From assembly GCA_003211135.1 (NCBI GenBank), contig QCTN01000001.1:62001-126000 (forward strand): 64,000 nucleotides of DNA, written 5' to 3'. The DNA comes from Prochlorococcus sp. AG-673-L20 (GTDB taxonomy: Bacteria > Cyanobacteriota > Cyanobacteriia > PCC-6307 > Cyanobiaceae). Below, in pieces: positions 18,733 through 27,490 of this stretch (position 1 is its first letter; the number at the start of each line of letters is the position of its first letter). The notes below the pieces were generated by a model, which saw only the letters and a list, made by a program, of their open reading frames with translations, had not been told where the DNA came from and searched no databases. The translations under genes and the position numbers were made by a program.

Positions 18733-19179
18733 TTACTTTTTTTCATCAAAGTTTTGAGATGCGGGTTTAAAAGCAGCCTTTGCCCTTTCAATATTCAAGG
18801 GTATATTTTCAATACCAAAAAAACTTCCTGGTTCTTTGTCCCAACTAGCAGATAATATCCCAAAACTTAACCCCCCAAGTCCCAATAAGAAGAACAATGC
18901 TGATATTGCTATTGTTGAAGAAGGAGGAATTTCAGCAATATTTCTTGTGACAATTATATAACTTATAACAAATACTGACATACCCATAATTGTTGGTATA
19001 CCAGCAGTAAAAAAGATCCTCCTAGCCATCCTGTCAGCAACATATTTTGGTATACCGCTTGATTGTTTAATTTTAGGGGTTAATGTTGGAAGTTTTTTTT
19101 CTATATTATTAAAGGCATTAACCTGAGATAACTTTTTCTTTTTTGTAAGATTTTTCTTTTTAGTTTGTTTTTTTTTCAT
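18733..19179 (-). CDS. PAM68-like (DUF3464) photosystem II assembly protein
   Basis: A 148 aa protein with a Lys-rich N-terminus, then IPKYVADRMARRI, two transmembrane helices (IFFTAGIPTIMGMSVFVISYII and ISALFFLLGLGGLSFGILSA) and a tail SWDKEPGSFFGIENI. This matches the cyanobacterial and plant PAM68 family, which helps assemble photosystem II in the thylakoid. It is convergent with dnaE with 1 nt between stops, and lies 9 nt after rpsO on the same strand. Confidence 0.88.
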   Translation of the reverse strand: MKKKQTKKKNLTKKKKLSQVNAFNNIEKKLPTLTPKIKQSSGIPKYVADRMARRIFFTAGIPTIMGMSVFVISYIIVTRNIAEIPPSSTIAISALFFLLGLGGLSFGILSASWDKEPGSFFGIENIPLNIERAKAAFKPASQNFDEKK

Positions 19180-19188
19180 TAATGGAAA

Positions 19189-19458
19189 TCATCCTCTGAT
19201 TCCAACTTTTTGAATTAGATCTTGATAATTTTGAGGATTTTTGCTTTTTATATATGATAGTAATCTTTTTCTTTTTCCTATCATTTTTAATAAGCCTTGT
19301 CTTGATGCATAATCATGAATATTTCCTTGTAAATGGTCACTTAATTTTGAAATTCTTTCAGAAAGCATAGCAACCTGAACCTCAACAGAACCTGTATCTG
19401 TAGCATGTACTTTATGCGATTCAATTAGTTTTTGTTTTTCAGCTGTATTTAGAGTCAT
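19189..19458 (-). CDS. rpsO: 30S ribosomal protein S15
   Basis: An 89 aa protein with the S15 core [19 protein letters not shown] and [24 protein letters not shown]15 binds 16S rRNA early in small-subunit assembly. Length is normal, and the PAM68-like gene follows on the same strand. In other bacteria S15 represses its own mRNA; no such structure was tested here. Confidence 0.97.
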   Translation of the reverse strand: MTLNTAEKQKLIESHKVHATDTGSVEVQVAMLSERISKLSDHLQGNIHDYASRQGLLKMIGKRKRLLSYIKSKNPQNYQDLIQKVGIRG

Positions 19459-19509
19459 GAAATTTATCTACCTTAATCTATTTTACTACGTTAATGACCT
19501 AAATTACTA

Positions 19510-20178
19510 CTATTGTTTGTCTAAATAGTTCATTGCATCTTTTAATAAGTTTTCAAAAGAAATAGAATCTTTTTCTAAAGATGAATTTTTATTATTTTTA
19601 ATATTATTGATAAGTTTTGGAAATAAGTTTTTTATTTCTTTCTTAGGATAATTTAAAGATTGAAGTGTTATGTCAATATCTTTAAAAATTAAATCTAAGT
19701 CTCTATTCTCATTAAGGAAATTATTTTGATTAAAATTTTCTTTTTCAATTTGTTTTGTAATTACCTTACTTTTTAATTCAAGAATTATTCTTTCTGTCAT
19801 TTTTTGTCCAATTCCTTGAACTGAACTAATCGATTTTTTGTCATTATTAGTTATTGCATTAATTAATTGATTTAAAGAAAATTTATTTAATAAAGACATT
19901 CCTATTTGTGAGCCTATACCTTTAATATTTAGAATTTGAATAAAGAAATCTCTTTGATCTTTGGAGTTAAAACCAAATAGCATATCAGAATCCTCTTTTT
20001 TTATATGTTTCAGCCAGAGTATTATTTCTTTTTTAGAAATCTTATTTACATTGATATCTGAAATAATAGACTCCAAAGTCTGAATCTCGTAACCTAACCC
20101 CTGACAGTTTATTAAAATATAAAATTTATTATTAGCTTGCCATGAACTTACTAATTCTCCCTTTATCCAACTAATCAA
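19510..20178 (-). CDS. ruvA: Holliday junction DNA helicase subunit RuvA
   Basis: A 222 aa protein with the N-terminal OB fold (MISWIKGELVSSW, VNCQGLGYEI-like) and tandem HhH motifs (NIKGIGSQIGMSLL and VQGIGQKMTERIILELK). A C-terminal RuvB-contact domain follows. It targets RuvB to Holliday junctions. It starts at TTG 20178, immediately after the stop of the upstream secreted-protein gene (TAATTG), so the two are probably translationally coupled. Confidence 0.93.
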   Translation of the reverse strand: MISWIKGELVSSWQANNKFYILINCQGLGYEIQTLESIISDINVNKISKKEIILWLKHIKKEDSDMLFGFNSKDQRDFFIQILNIKGIGSQIGMSLLNKFSLNQLINAITNNDKKSISSVQGIGQKMTERIILELKSKVITKQIEKENFNQNNFLNENRDLDLIFKDIDITLQSLNYPKKEIKNLFPKLINNIKNNKNSSLEKDSISFENLLKDAMNYLDKQ

Positions 20179-20529
20179 TTAACCACCATCCACCTGACAT
20201 CCAAGAAGAGCACCTGCTGTTCCAGCTGCTGGAACAGCCCAAAATCTATCTTTTCCTCTAGTTGAAGAAAGAGCTATACCAGCTCCAAGTAGTCCACCTA
20301 TTACTGAACCTTCACTACAGTCATTTTCATCAATATTTTTAGCCTTCTCTCCTCCGCATGGAATTTCCACATCAATTTCGTAATTTCTTACATAACCAGG
20401 ACTTGATCTTGTTCCGGGTATATATTCTTCCCTATATTCAGTCCTAGTACATGTTATGGATTTAGGCGTTGATGCTTTTACTTGGAGAAATGGATAGAGA
20501 CTGAAAAATGCTAATAAGAAAAATTTCAT
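20179..20529 (-). CDS. Exported glycine-zipper-like small protein
   Basis: About 116 aa from ATG 20529 (MKFFLLAFF; the track uses ATG 20538). A signal peptide ends near VKA. The mature part has two Cys-containing segments, then a Gly/Ala-rich hairpin (GSVIGGLLGAGIAL...AAGTAGALLGC) resembling glycine-zipper outer-membrane or periplasmic proteins. Function unknown. It is immediately upstream of ruvA without a gap, though a functional link to recombination is not implied. Confidence 0.7.
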   Translation of the reverse strand: MKFFLLAFFSLYPFLQVKASTPKSITCTRTEYREEYIPGTRSSPGYVRNYEIDVEIPCGGEKAKNIDENDCSEGSVIGGLLGAGIALSSTRGKDRFWAVPAAGTAGALLGCQVDGG

Positions 20530-20552
20530 TACAAACATACTTTTTTATTATT

Positions 20553-21440
20553 TTAAATCTTTTTTAGTTTTTTGCTAGTAGAAATAATAGTTCCTAACAA
20601 AACAAGTACTGCACCAAAAATAAAGTTAATATTTATTAATTCATTGAAGAACAAAATTCCCCATAAAGAGCCAAAAAGTACTTGTAAATAATTTATCCTA
20701 GCCGCTTCTGAGGTTGGTAATTTCTTTAATCCAATTGTTAAAAATGTTTGTCCAGCTTGGGTAAACATCCCTACACCGATTATCCAAATTAAATCATTAA
20801 TATTGGGTGTTACCCAATTGAAAAATACAATTGGTGATAATGTTATTACTGATATTAAAGGAAAGTATTTAATTATTATAAAAATATCTTCTGTAGATGA
20901 TAGTTTTTTAACAGTTATGTAAGCTAGGGCTGTTGATATAGAACCAAGAAATGCTATTAATACAGTAAATTTATCTAGCTCAATGTTTAAACTCGATAAT
21001 TGATAGGGATTTAAGATTATTAATATTCCTAACCATCCTGTAATAGATGCAATAATCAGATTTTTAGTAATCTTTTCATTTATTAGAACTCCTGCAAAAA
21101 TAGATATAAATATAGGGTATGTATATTGAATAACAGTAGAAATATTTAAAGGCATATTTTTAATAGCATAAAATATACAAACCAAAGCTATGGTTCCTAA
21201 AATGCCCCTTAAAATTAGTAATGGTTTGTTCTTTCCCCAGGGATTTAAATTTTTTTTATTTATTATCAGAGAGGTAATTAACAAGCTTAATAATGATCTA
21301 AAAAATACTAATTCATATATAGGTATTCTATTATCGATTTTTTTTACGCAAACAGTCATAAGGCTGAAGAAAAACGATGCCAATATTAAATTTACTTTTT
21401 TAAATGAATTATTTTTTTGATTAAAAAATTCTATAAGCAT
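20553..21440 (-). CDS. EamA/DMT-family permease
   Basis: A 295 aa membrane protein with ten predicted transmembrane helices in two EamA repeats. The first half includes ELVFFRSLLSLLI and NISTVIQYTYPIF; the second includes EAARINYLQVLFGSLWGILFF. Drug/metabolite transporters export amino acids, nucleosides or other small molecules; the substrate cannot be inferred. It is upstream of the secreted-protein and ruvA genes on the same strand. Confidence 0.88.
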   Translation of the reverse strand: MLIEFFNQKNNSFKKVNLILASFFFSLMTVCVKKIDNRIPIYELVFFRSLLSLLITSLIINKKNLNPWGKNKPLLILRGILGTIALVCIFYAIKNMPLNISTVIQYTYPIFISIFAGVLINEKITKNLIIASITGWLGILIILNPYQLSSLNIELDKFTVLIAFLGSISTALAYITVKKLSSTEDIFIIIKYFPLISVITLSPIVFFNWVTPNINDLIWIIGVGMFTQAGQTFLTIGLKKLPTSEAARINYLQVLFGSLWGILFFNELININFIFGAVLVLLGTIISTSKKLKKI

Positions 21441-21538
21441 TACTAAAAATATTTTTATTGTGAAATTAAGTAGATTCTTTTAAAATTTTGACCTATAACA
21501 AAATGATTATTAGGAATTCTTTTTAGAAAAATAAATAA

Positions 21539-23575
21539 ATGGGACCTTCTATACATCCAAGAACTATTCAGGAGGTTAAAGATAAAGCAGATATTGTAGA
21601 TGTTATTTCTGAACATATCGTACTAAAGAAAAAGGGAAAAGAATTTGTTGGTATATGCCCTTTTCATGATGATAGTAAGCCATCTATGACAGTTTCTCCT
21701 GCAAAACAATTTTATTATTGTTTCTCTTGTGGAGCTGGCGGTAACTCTATTAAATTTTTGATGGAGTTTACACGTAATAACTTTACAGATGTTGTTCTTT
21801 CACTTGCAAAAAAGAATGATATTAATGTAATAAATGTTGATGGACCTCAGCAAGAAATATATAAAAAACAATTATCTAGGAGAGAGGAACTATATAAGAT
21901 TCTTCGCGTAACAAAGGAATGGTTTAAGTCTCAATTAAATAATTCCTTGGGTGAGGAAGCACATCATTATTTGACTTCACAACGAAATTTAAATATTAAA
22001 AATATTAATGATTTTGAATTAGGTTATGCTCCTAATTCATGGAATGATTTATTCAATTACCTTTCAAAAGTTGAGAAATTTCCTTTAAAGTTAATTTTAA
22101 GTGCAGGTCTTGTTATCTCAAAGGATAATACTGACAAGGTTTACGATCGATTTAGAAATAGATTGATAGTTCCTATTTTTGATATGCAAGGGCGAGTAGT
22201 TGCTTTTGGAGGCAGATCTCTAGATGGTCAGGAACCTAAATATTTAAATTCTCCAGAAACTGAAGTTTTTGAGAAAGGTAAAATGTTGTTTGCTTTTGAT
22301 AAAGCATCCAGCAATATTAGAAAACGAGACAAGGCAGTGGTAGTAGAAGGTTATTTCGATGTTATTTCACTTCATTCAAAAGGAATTACTAATTCTGTCG
22401 CTTCTCTTGGAACTGCATTAAACAAATATCAGATTTCACAACTTTGTAGATGTACTGATAGTAAGAATATAATAATTAACTTTGATTCTGATAATGCAGG
22501 AAGATTAGCTACAAAAAGGGTTATAAACGAAGTTGAAAGTTTATCTCTTCACGATCAAATAAACTTAAAAATCCTGCAAATAAAATCATTTAAAGATCCT
22601 GACGAGTACCTTAAAGGAAATACACCAGAGGATTATTTTAATTTAATAGATAATGCTTCTTTCTGGATTGATTGGGAGATTGATCAGATTTTTGATAATA
22701 AAGATTTATCTAAATCTGATATTTTTCAGAACGTTATTTCTTCGTTAGTTAAGTTATTAAGTAAATTTCCTCAATCTGCTACAAGAACCCACTATTTGCA
22801 AAAAGTCTCTGAAAGATTAAGCATGGGTCAAGCCAGATTAGCTATTAAATTTGAAGAAGACCTTAGAAAACAAGTTAAAGGATTTCGTTGGCATGGCAGA
22901 TCAAAAAAATTTGAACAACCAAGTGAAGTTAGTCAGCGTGAAAAAAATGAATCTGAGATTATTTATTACTATTTGCATTGCCCTGAACATAGACTTTTTA
23001 TTCGTGAAGAATTACTTAAAAGAGAAATTAACATCTTCAATACTGAATACATTCGTCTTATTTGGGAATCTATTTCAACAATAGAAGTAAATAATTTAAG
23101 TGCAAATTATTTAGATGATTTGAAAGATCCTACTAATAAACAATTAAATAATGAATTTATTTCAATTGACTTGATTTCATTATTGCCTGATCATTTAGCT
23201 CTTAATGATTTAGAAGTCTCAAATAAAATCAATACTTTTATTAATCCAGATGAATTATTTTTAACCACTTTAAAAAACTCTAAACATAATCTTCTTGGGA
23301 CTTTGTCTCTTCTTGAAAGATATAAATCATTAAAAAGATGTAGACATCTTATTGAATCCTGGGGTTCACAAAGACTAAAAACTTTGGAAAACTGTATTTC
23401 TATTTTAATCGATAATTCTTCCTTAGAACCATCAGATTCTAATAAAGAGATTGAAGATGTATTTAAAGATTTAAACTCTGATGCTATAAAATTTCAGGAA
23501 TTATATTACCTAGAAAGAGAACATATCAATTTTCTTGATAAACAACGTTGTGGAAATTTTTCTTCTAACCAATAA
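21539..23575 (+). CDS. dnaG: DNA primase DnaG
   Basis: A 678 aa primase. The N-terminal zinc-binding motif is C40-x2-H43...C61-x2-C64 (ICPFHDDSKPSM, FSCGAGGN). The TOPRIM core has VVVEGYFDVISLHSKG and IINFDSDNAGRLA, and a C-terminal DnaB-interacting helical region follows. It makes RNA primers for replication. It is a single gene, not in the rpsU-dnaG-rpoD arrangement known from E. coli. Confidence 0.96.
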   Translation: MGPSIHPRTIQEVKDKADIVDVISEHIVLKKKGKEFVGICPFHDDSKPSMTVSPAKQFYYCFSCGAGGNSIKFLMEFTRNNFTDVVLSLAKKNDINVINVDGPQQEIYKKQLSRREELYKILRVTKEWFKSQLNNSLGEEAHHYLTSQRNLNIKNINDFELGYAPNSWNDLFNYLSKVEKFPLKLILSAGLVISKDNTDKVYDRFRNRLIVPIFDMQGRVVAFGGRSLDGQEPKYLNSPETEVFEKGKMLFAFDKASSNIRKRDKAVVVEGYFDVISLHSKGITNSVASLGTALNKYQISQLCRCTDSKNIIINFDSDNAGRLATKRVINEVESLSLHDQINLKILQIKSFKDPDEYLKGNTPEDYFNLIDNASFWIDWEIDQIFDNKDLSKSDIFQNVISSLVKLLSKFPQSATRTHYLQKVSERLSMGQARLAIKFEEDLRKQVKGFRWHGRSKKFEQPSEVSQREKNESEIIYYYLHCPEHRLFIREELLKREINIFNTEYIRLIWESISTIEVNNLSANYLDDLKDPTNKQLNNEFISIDLISLLPDHLALNDLEVSNKINTFINPDELFLTTLKNSKHNLLGTLSLLERYKSLKRCRHLIESWGSQRLKTLENCISILIDNSSLEPSDSNKEIEDVFKDLNSDAIKFQELYYLEREHINFLDKQRCGNFSSNQ

Positions 23576-23589
23576 ATTTTTTTAAGAAT

Positions 23590-24045
23590 TTATAAACAAT
23601 AACTTTTTATTATCTCTTTTACTTTTCTTGGCTTGTCCTCCATAACATAAGCCTCTAATTCTTTAGAATAATTTCCAGATAATTGTACTGAGGAATTTAA
23701 AGCTTTTAATTTTCCTGAATGAATTTTATCTTCTATATTTTTTATTATCCCTGTGGGTTTATTGTTATTGCATGACTGGACTAGATGTGTCGTCTCATGC
23801 CTTAAAGCTCTCCTTATATAAAGATTTGTTTTGTGATTATCATGACGTTCTCCTTCTTTATATCCTCCTAATTTTTTAGCATTTTCAGTGCAAATAACTA
23901 TCACTTTATCTCTTCTTTTGTAAAAACCAACAAATTTTTTATCCATAGTACAAAGAGCTGTATTTTCTTCTATTGAATTATTTGATTTATTGATCAGCTC
24001 TATTATCTCTTTATCGATTTTGCTTAAAAATAATATAAATTCCAT
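23590..24045 (-). CDS. Putative zinc metallopeptidase-like protein (HETTH) in the umuDC operon
   Basis: A 151 aa protein I cannot assign to a named family. It has a zincin-type motif R-H83-E84-T-T-H87-LVQSC on a probable helix. E131 in KELEAYVMED is a candidate third zinc ligand 44 residues after H87, a gluzincin-like arrangement. The N-terminal half is beta/alpha with KVIVICTENA; there is no signal peptide or transmembrane helix. It starts 9 nt after umuC on the same strand, so it is likely part of the same damage-inducible transcript. Protease activity is inference. Confidence 0.7.
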   Translation of the reverse strand: MEFILFLSKIDKEIIELINKSNNSIEENTALCTMDKKFVGFYKRRDKVIVICTENAKKLGGYKEGERHDNHKTNLYIRRALRHETTHLVQSCNNNKPTGIIKNIEDKIHSGKLKALNSSVQLSGNYSKELEAYVMEDKPRKVKEIIKSYCL

Positions 24046-24054
24046 ATTCTATTT

Positions 24055-25347
24055 TTATATCATTATATTTGGAATTTTTCTAATATCTGTTGTAGATCCA
24101 GAACTTAATGAATTTCTATTCATTGCCCATTCTTGTGGTTTTTTTGTAATTGCCCATGTAATTACTTCATTATTAAATTTTTTATTCAAGGAGTCAATTG
24201 TTTTCATAAGACGGATTGATTTTTTTGATTCCTCTTGAGATTCGTAATTGATAATTGATTGCTGTAAATATTTGCAATTAGTTAAATCCTGCATTAAAAC
24301 CCCAGCTTTTGATAATTTATATTCCGGAGTATAAATTTCTTTAGATAATGCAAGTACTGTTTTTAAAATAGTACTTGTATTATCTGTTGCATTTATAAGT
24401 TTTTTATAAGCACTTTTGTGATAAGGATGATTTGAATAATGACTAGTTCTTACAAATATAGTAATGGCGGATGATTTTAAGCTTTGACTTCTCATTTTCT
24501 CGGACGCTTTTATTGCATAAATTGCTAATGCTTGAGTTAAATCTTCTAATTTTGTGATTGGTTTTCCAAAGCTTCTACTTACTTGAATCTCTTTTTTTGG
24601 CTTCTTAATTATTTCTATCGGAAGATATTTATTACCTTTTAATTCCATTTGTAATCTTTTCCCTATGATCCCTAACTTCTTAATGATTTCATCTTCATCC
24701 ATATCTCTGAATTCTTTTGCATTTTTAATCCCTTTGCTTCGTAACCAATTAGATGTTTGTTTACCAATACCCCATATTTTTTCTACACTAATTTTTCTTA
24801 AGTAATCATTATCATTATAGATCCTAGCTAAATCACATATTCCTGCGGAAGAATCTATATTCTTAGCTAGATTATTAGCAATTTTTGCTCTTACTTTGTT
24901 TTCTGCTATTCCTATTGTTAAAGTTATTCCTAGATTTTGATATATTAAGCACCTTACTTTTCTTGCCCAAGGATTTAAATTCTTATCTTTAGGTCTAAGA
25001 ATTGAAATAAAGGCTTCATCAATAGAATAAATCTCTATCTCTTCAGAATAGTCCTTTAATAAATTCATTAATCTCTTGCTCATATCACCATAGAGCGAAT
25101 AATTGGAACTTAGGACTGCAACTCCTAAGTTATTCAAACTTTCTTTGACTTTAAAATAAGGAGTTCCCATTTTTATTTTCAAAGCACGAGCTTCAGGGCT
25201 TCTTGCGATAATACATCCGTCGTTATTAGATAAGATTACTACTGGTTTATTCCTTAAATTAGGGTTGATACTTTGTTCGCACGATGCGTAGAAATTATTG
25301 GCATCTATAAGAGCTATTGCTTCAGTACTTGAGCTTTTACTTTTCAT
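24055..25347 (-). CDS. umuC: Y-family DNA polymerase, UmuC type
   Basis: A 430 aa catalytic subunit of DNA polymerase V-type translesion synthesis. It has IALIDANNFYASCEQ (first catalytic Asp), the palm motif YSIDEAF with paired acidic residues, and a helix-hairpin-helix region KIWGIGKQTSNWL. A little-finger domain and the UmuC-type C-terminal extension follow. Its ATG overlaps the umuD stop by 4 nt (ATGA). Confidence 0.94.
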   Translation of the reverse strand: MKSKSSSTEAIALIDANNFYASCEQSINPNLRNKPVVILSNNDGCIIARSPEARALKIKMGTPYFKVKESLNNLGVAVLSSNYSLYGDMSKRLMNLLKDYSEEIEIYSIDEAFISILRPKDKNLNPWARKVRCLIYQNLGITLTIGIAENKVRAKIANNLAKNIDSSAGICDLARIYNDNDYLRKISVEKIWGIGKQTSNWLRSKGIKNAKEFRDMDEDEIIKKLGIIGKRLQMELKGNKYLPIEIIKKPKKEIQVSRSFGKPITKLEDLTQALAIYAIKASEKMRSQSLKSSAITIFVRTSHYSNHPYHKSAYKKLINATDNTSTILKTVLALSKEIYTPEYKLSKAGVLMQDLTNCKYLQQSIINYESQEESKKSIRLMKTIDSLNKKFNNEVITWAITKKPQEWAMNRNSLSSGSTTDIRKIPNIMI

Positions 25348-25730
25348 AAGTAACTATGTATTGAATAGATTACAACTCCCCAAATTTGTATATCAATATG
25401 ATTTCTAAAACTGAAGTCTGGATATTTATGATTTTCTGCTTTTAAATATAATTCATTATTTTTTATAGATAATCTTTTTATAGTAAATTCTCCATCTATC
25501 ATCGCAATAATAATATTTCCTGGTTTAGCAGTTAGACTCTTATCTACTATTATTAAATCTTTATCTTTAATTCCTGAATTGATCATTGAGTCACCTTTGA
25601 CTCTAAGAAAAAAAGTACTAAAAGGATTAGATATTAAATGCTCGTTCAAATCAATATTTTCTTCAGCATAGTCATCTGCAGGAGAGGGAAAACCTGCTGA
25701 GACCGAATCACTTAATAATGGAATCTTCAC
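25344..25730 (-). CDS. umuD: UmuD-type self-cleaving SOS mutagenesis subunit
   Basis: A 128 aa S24-family protein. The cleavage site A12-G13 (VSAGFPSPADDY), nucleophile S48 (KGDSMI) and general base K85 (TIKRL) align with E. coli UmuD C24-G25, S60 and K97 at a constant 12-residue offset. RecA-stimulated self-cleavage would produce active UmuD'. It is the first gene of the operon and has a LexA-like box 43-56 nt upstream. Confidence 0.95.
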   Translation of the reverse strand: MKIPLLSDSVSAGFPSPADDYAEENIDLNEHLISNPFSTFFLRVKGDSMINSGIKDKDLIIVDKSLTAKPGNIIIAMIDGEFTIKRLSIKNNELYLKAENHKYPDFSFRNHIDIQIWGVVIYSIHSYL

Positions 25731-25772
25731 CTTTTTAAAAGTTAAATCAGAAGAATACGAAATTCTTGTAAT

Positions 25773-25786
25773 AGTACATATATACT
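25773..25786. promoter_or_regulatory. umuD: Putative LexA (SOS) box upstream of umuDC
   Basis: AGTACATATATACT matches the cyanobacterial and Gram-positive-style LexA palindrome AGTAC-N4-GTACT at all fixed positions except one (A for G in the right half). It lies 43-56 nt before the umuD ATG, in the promoter region of the only SOS-type operon visible here. The lexA gene itself is not in the window. Confidence 0.65.
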
Positions 25787-25851
25787 ATATATTAAAAATT
25801 TAAAATTGTGTTTGTTTTAAGAGGTTTATGTATTAATCTTAAATCTTCTGT

Positions 25852-26265
25852 TTAGGAGCGATGATAAGGCGAATTATTAGAAATAGAAATAGCTCTATAA
25901 ATTTGTTCGATAAGAATTAATCTTGCAAGTTCATGAGGAAAAGTAAGAGGAGAGAGGCTTAATAGAAGATTTGATTTATCTTTAATATATGAAGGGATTC
26001 CATCTGCGTCTCCAATAAGAAAATTAATTTTTTTATTTTTAAAATTTAAAAGTAAGGAAGTTAGTTCAATTGAATTAAAGGATTGTCCTTCTTCAGTTAG
26101 GCAAATAATAATATTATTAACTCGAGTATTATCAATATTAAAACTCTTAGTTTCATTAATAATAAGATCAGGCATTCTCTTTTTGTATTGATTAATTCCT
26201 TCTCTTATCCAATTTTTTTTTATTTTACCAATAGCATTTATTGATAATCTATTAGTTTGAAGCAT
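25852..26265 (-). CDS. rlmH: 23S rRNA pseudouridine-1915 N3-methyltransferase RlmH
   Basis: A 137 aa SPOUT methyltransferase. The cofactor-site segment [11 protein letters not shown] and the C-terminal [30 protein letters not shown] are characteristic, including the terminal YHR. It methylates the pseudouridine at 1915 on assembled ribosomes. The start is ATG 26265. It lies between umuD and a hypothetical gene, all on the minus strand. Confidence 0.94.
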   Translation of the reverse strand: MLQTNRLSINAIGKIKKNWIREGINQYKKRMPDLIINETKSFNIDNTRVNNIIICLTEEGQSFNSIELTSLLLNFKNKKINFLIGDADGIPSYIKDKSNLLLSLSPLTFPHELARLILIEQIYRAISISNNSPYHRS

Positions 26266-26285
26266 AGAAAAAAAGAAAAATTTCT

Positions 26286-26639
26286 TTATTCATCAAGAAG
26301 ATAATTAAATTCGTCATATAGTTCTTCCTCTGTAGATAAATTCTCTGATGTATTAGTTTTTCTAGAATTTATATTATGAAAAACATCCTCACTTTTTTTT
26401 AATAATTGATTTGAATCTGATGTCTCATTTATATTATCGGAGTTATCAATTATAGAATAAAAAATTTTGGCAGGGTCTTCAACTTTGGAAGCATTGTGGG
26501 ATTCTTGAGGTTTTTTAATTGGGTTATTTTTGCTAACTAAATTATTATTTTTAATAAAAGTATTGAGTTTACCTAAATTTTTTTTTGATAGGCCCATACT
26601 ATTTAATAAAGATATAAGATGTACATTTAATTTAAACAT
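26286..26639 (-). CDS. Hypothetical polar protein next to rlmH and ksgA
   Basis: A 117 aa soluble ORF of unknown family. A short N-terminal hydrophobic/amphipathic stretch ([16 protein letters not shown]) is followed by a Ser/Asn/Asp/Glu-rich, probably disordered region ending in an acidic segment [14 protein letters not shown]. It is 20 nt upstream of rlmH on the same strand and divergent from ksgA with only 16 nt between start codons. Amino-acid use is plausible for a real gene, but no function is offered. Confidence 0.6.
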   Translation of the reverse strand: MFKLNVHLISLLNSMGLSKKNLGKLNTFIKNNNLVSKNNPIKKPQESHNASKVEDPAKIFYSIIDNSDNINETSDSNQLLKKSEDVFHNINSRKTNTSENLSTEEELYDEFNYLLDE

Positions 26640-26655
26640 ATTATTTCTATTTTGG

Positions 26656-27489
26656 ATGAATTTTAAGAACCATCATCAAAAAAAAAGATTTGGACAACAT
26701 TGGTTGGTTAATAATCTGATATTAGAGAAAATCAAAGAGGTAGCTGAACTGGAAGAAAAAGATTTTATTCTAGAAATTGGTCCCGGAAGAGGAGCTTTAA
26801 CATCGAAATTATTAGATTCGAAAATTAGTAGATTGCATGCTATCGAGTTAGATAAAGATTTAATTGACCTTTTAAATAATAAATTTAAAAATGATAAGAA
26901 TTTTTCTCTTCAACAAGGAGATATTCTTTCAACAAATCTTGACTCAATAAATAAAAAAATCACAAAAGTTATCGCAAATATCCCATACAATATTACAGGT
27001 CCAATATTGGATATTTTTGTAGGAAGATTAGGAATAATTAGCAAGAATAATTACAATAAAATAATTTTCTTAATGCAAAAGGATGTTGTAGATAGGATCT
27101 TAGCTAAGGATGGAAGTACGAATGCAGGAGCTCTGAGTGTGCGAATGCAACTCATCTCTAACATAAAAAGAATATGTGATGTACCTCCATCTTCTTTTGA
27201 CCCACCTCCAAAAGTGTTTTCTACTCTGGTTGTTTTTGAACCATTGAGACCAGAGATGCGTTTAAATATTAAACTAGAGAAATATTTAGATAAACTTCTT
27301 AGGATTTCATTTAATTCAAGAAGAAAAATGATAAGAAATACACTTAATTCAATACTTTCATCAGATGAGATAGAGCAATTATCAGAATCATCTCAAATAT
27401 CCTTTAATTTAAGACCTCAGGATATTTCAATTAATAAATGGATTAAGCTTGCAGAGGCTTGTATTAAAATAACAAATAAGAATCACTAA
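26656..27489 (+). CDS. rsmA: 16S rRNA dimethyladenosine transferase KsgA/RsmA
   Basis: A 277 aa methyltransferase that dimethylates A1518 and A1519 of 16S rRNA. Signatures are [10 protein letters not shown], the cofactor site [16 protein letters not shown] and the target-base motif [16 protein letters not shown] 26656 ([17 protein letters not shown]) is chosen; the track start at 26530 would add 42 unlikely residues overlapping the divergent gene. ispE follows after 1 nt. Confidence 0.95.
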   Translation: MNFKNHHQKKRFGQHWLVNNLILEKIKEVAELEEKDFILEIGPGRGALTSKLLDSKISRLHAIELDKDLIDLLNNKFKNDKNFSLQQGDILSTNLDSINKKITKVIANIPYNITGPILDIFVGRLGIISKNNYNKIIFLMQKDVVDRILAKDGSTNAGALSVRMQLISNIKRICDVPPSSFDPPPKVFSTLVVFEPLRPEMRLNIKLEKYLDKLLRISFNSRRKMIRNTLNSILSSDEIEQLSESSQISFNLRPQDISINKWIKLAEACIKITNKNH

Positions 27490-27490
27490 A

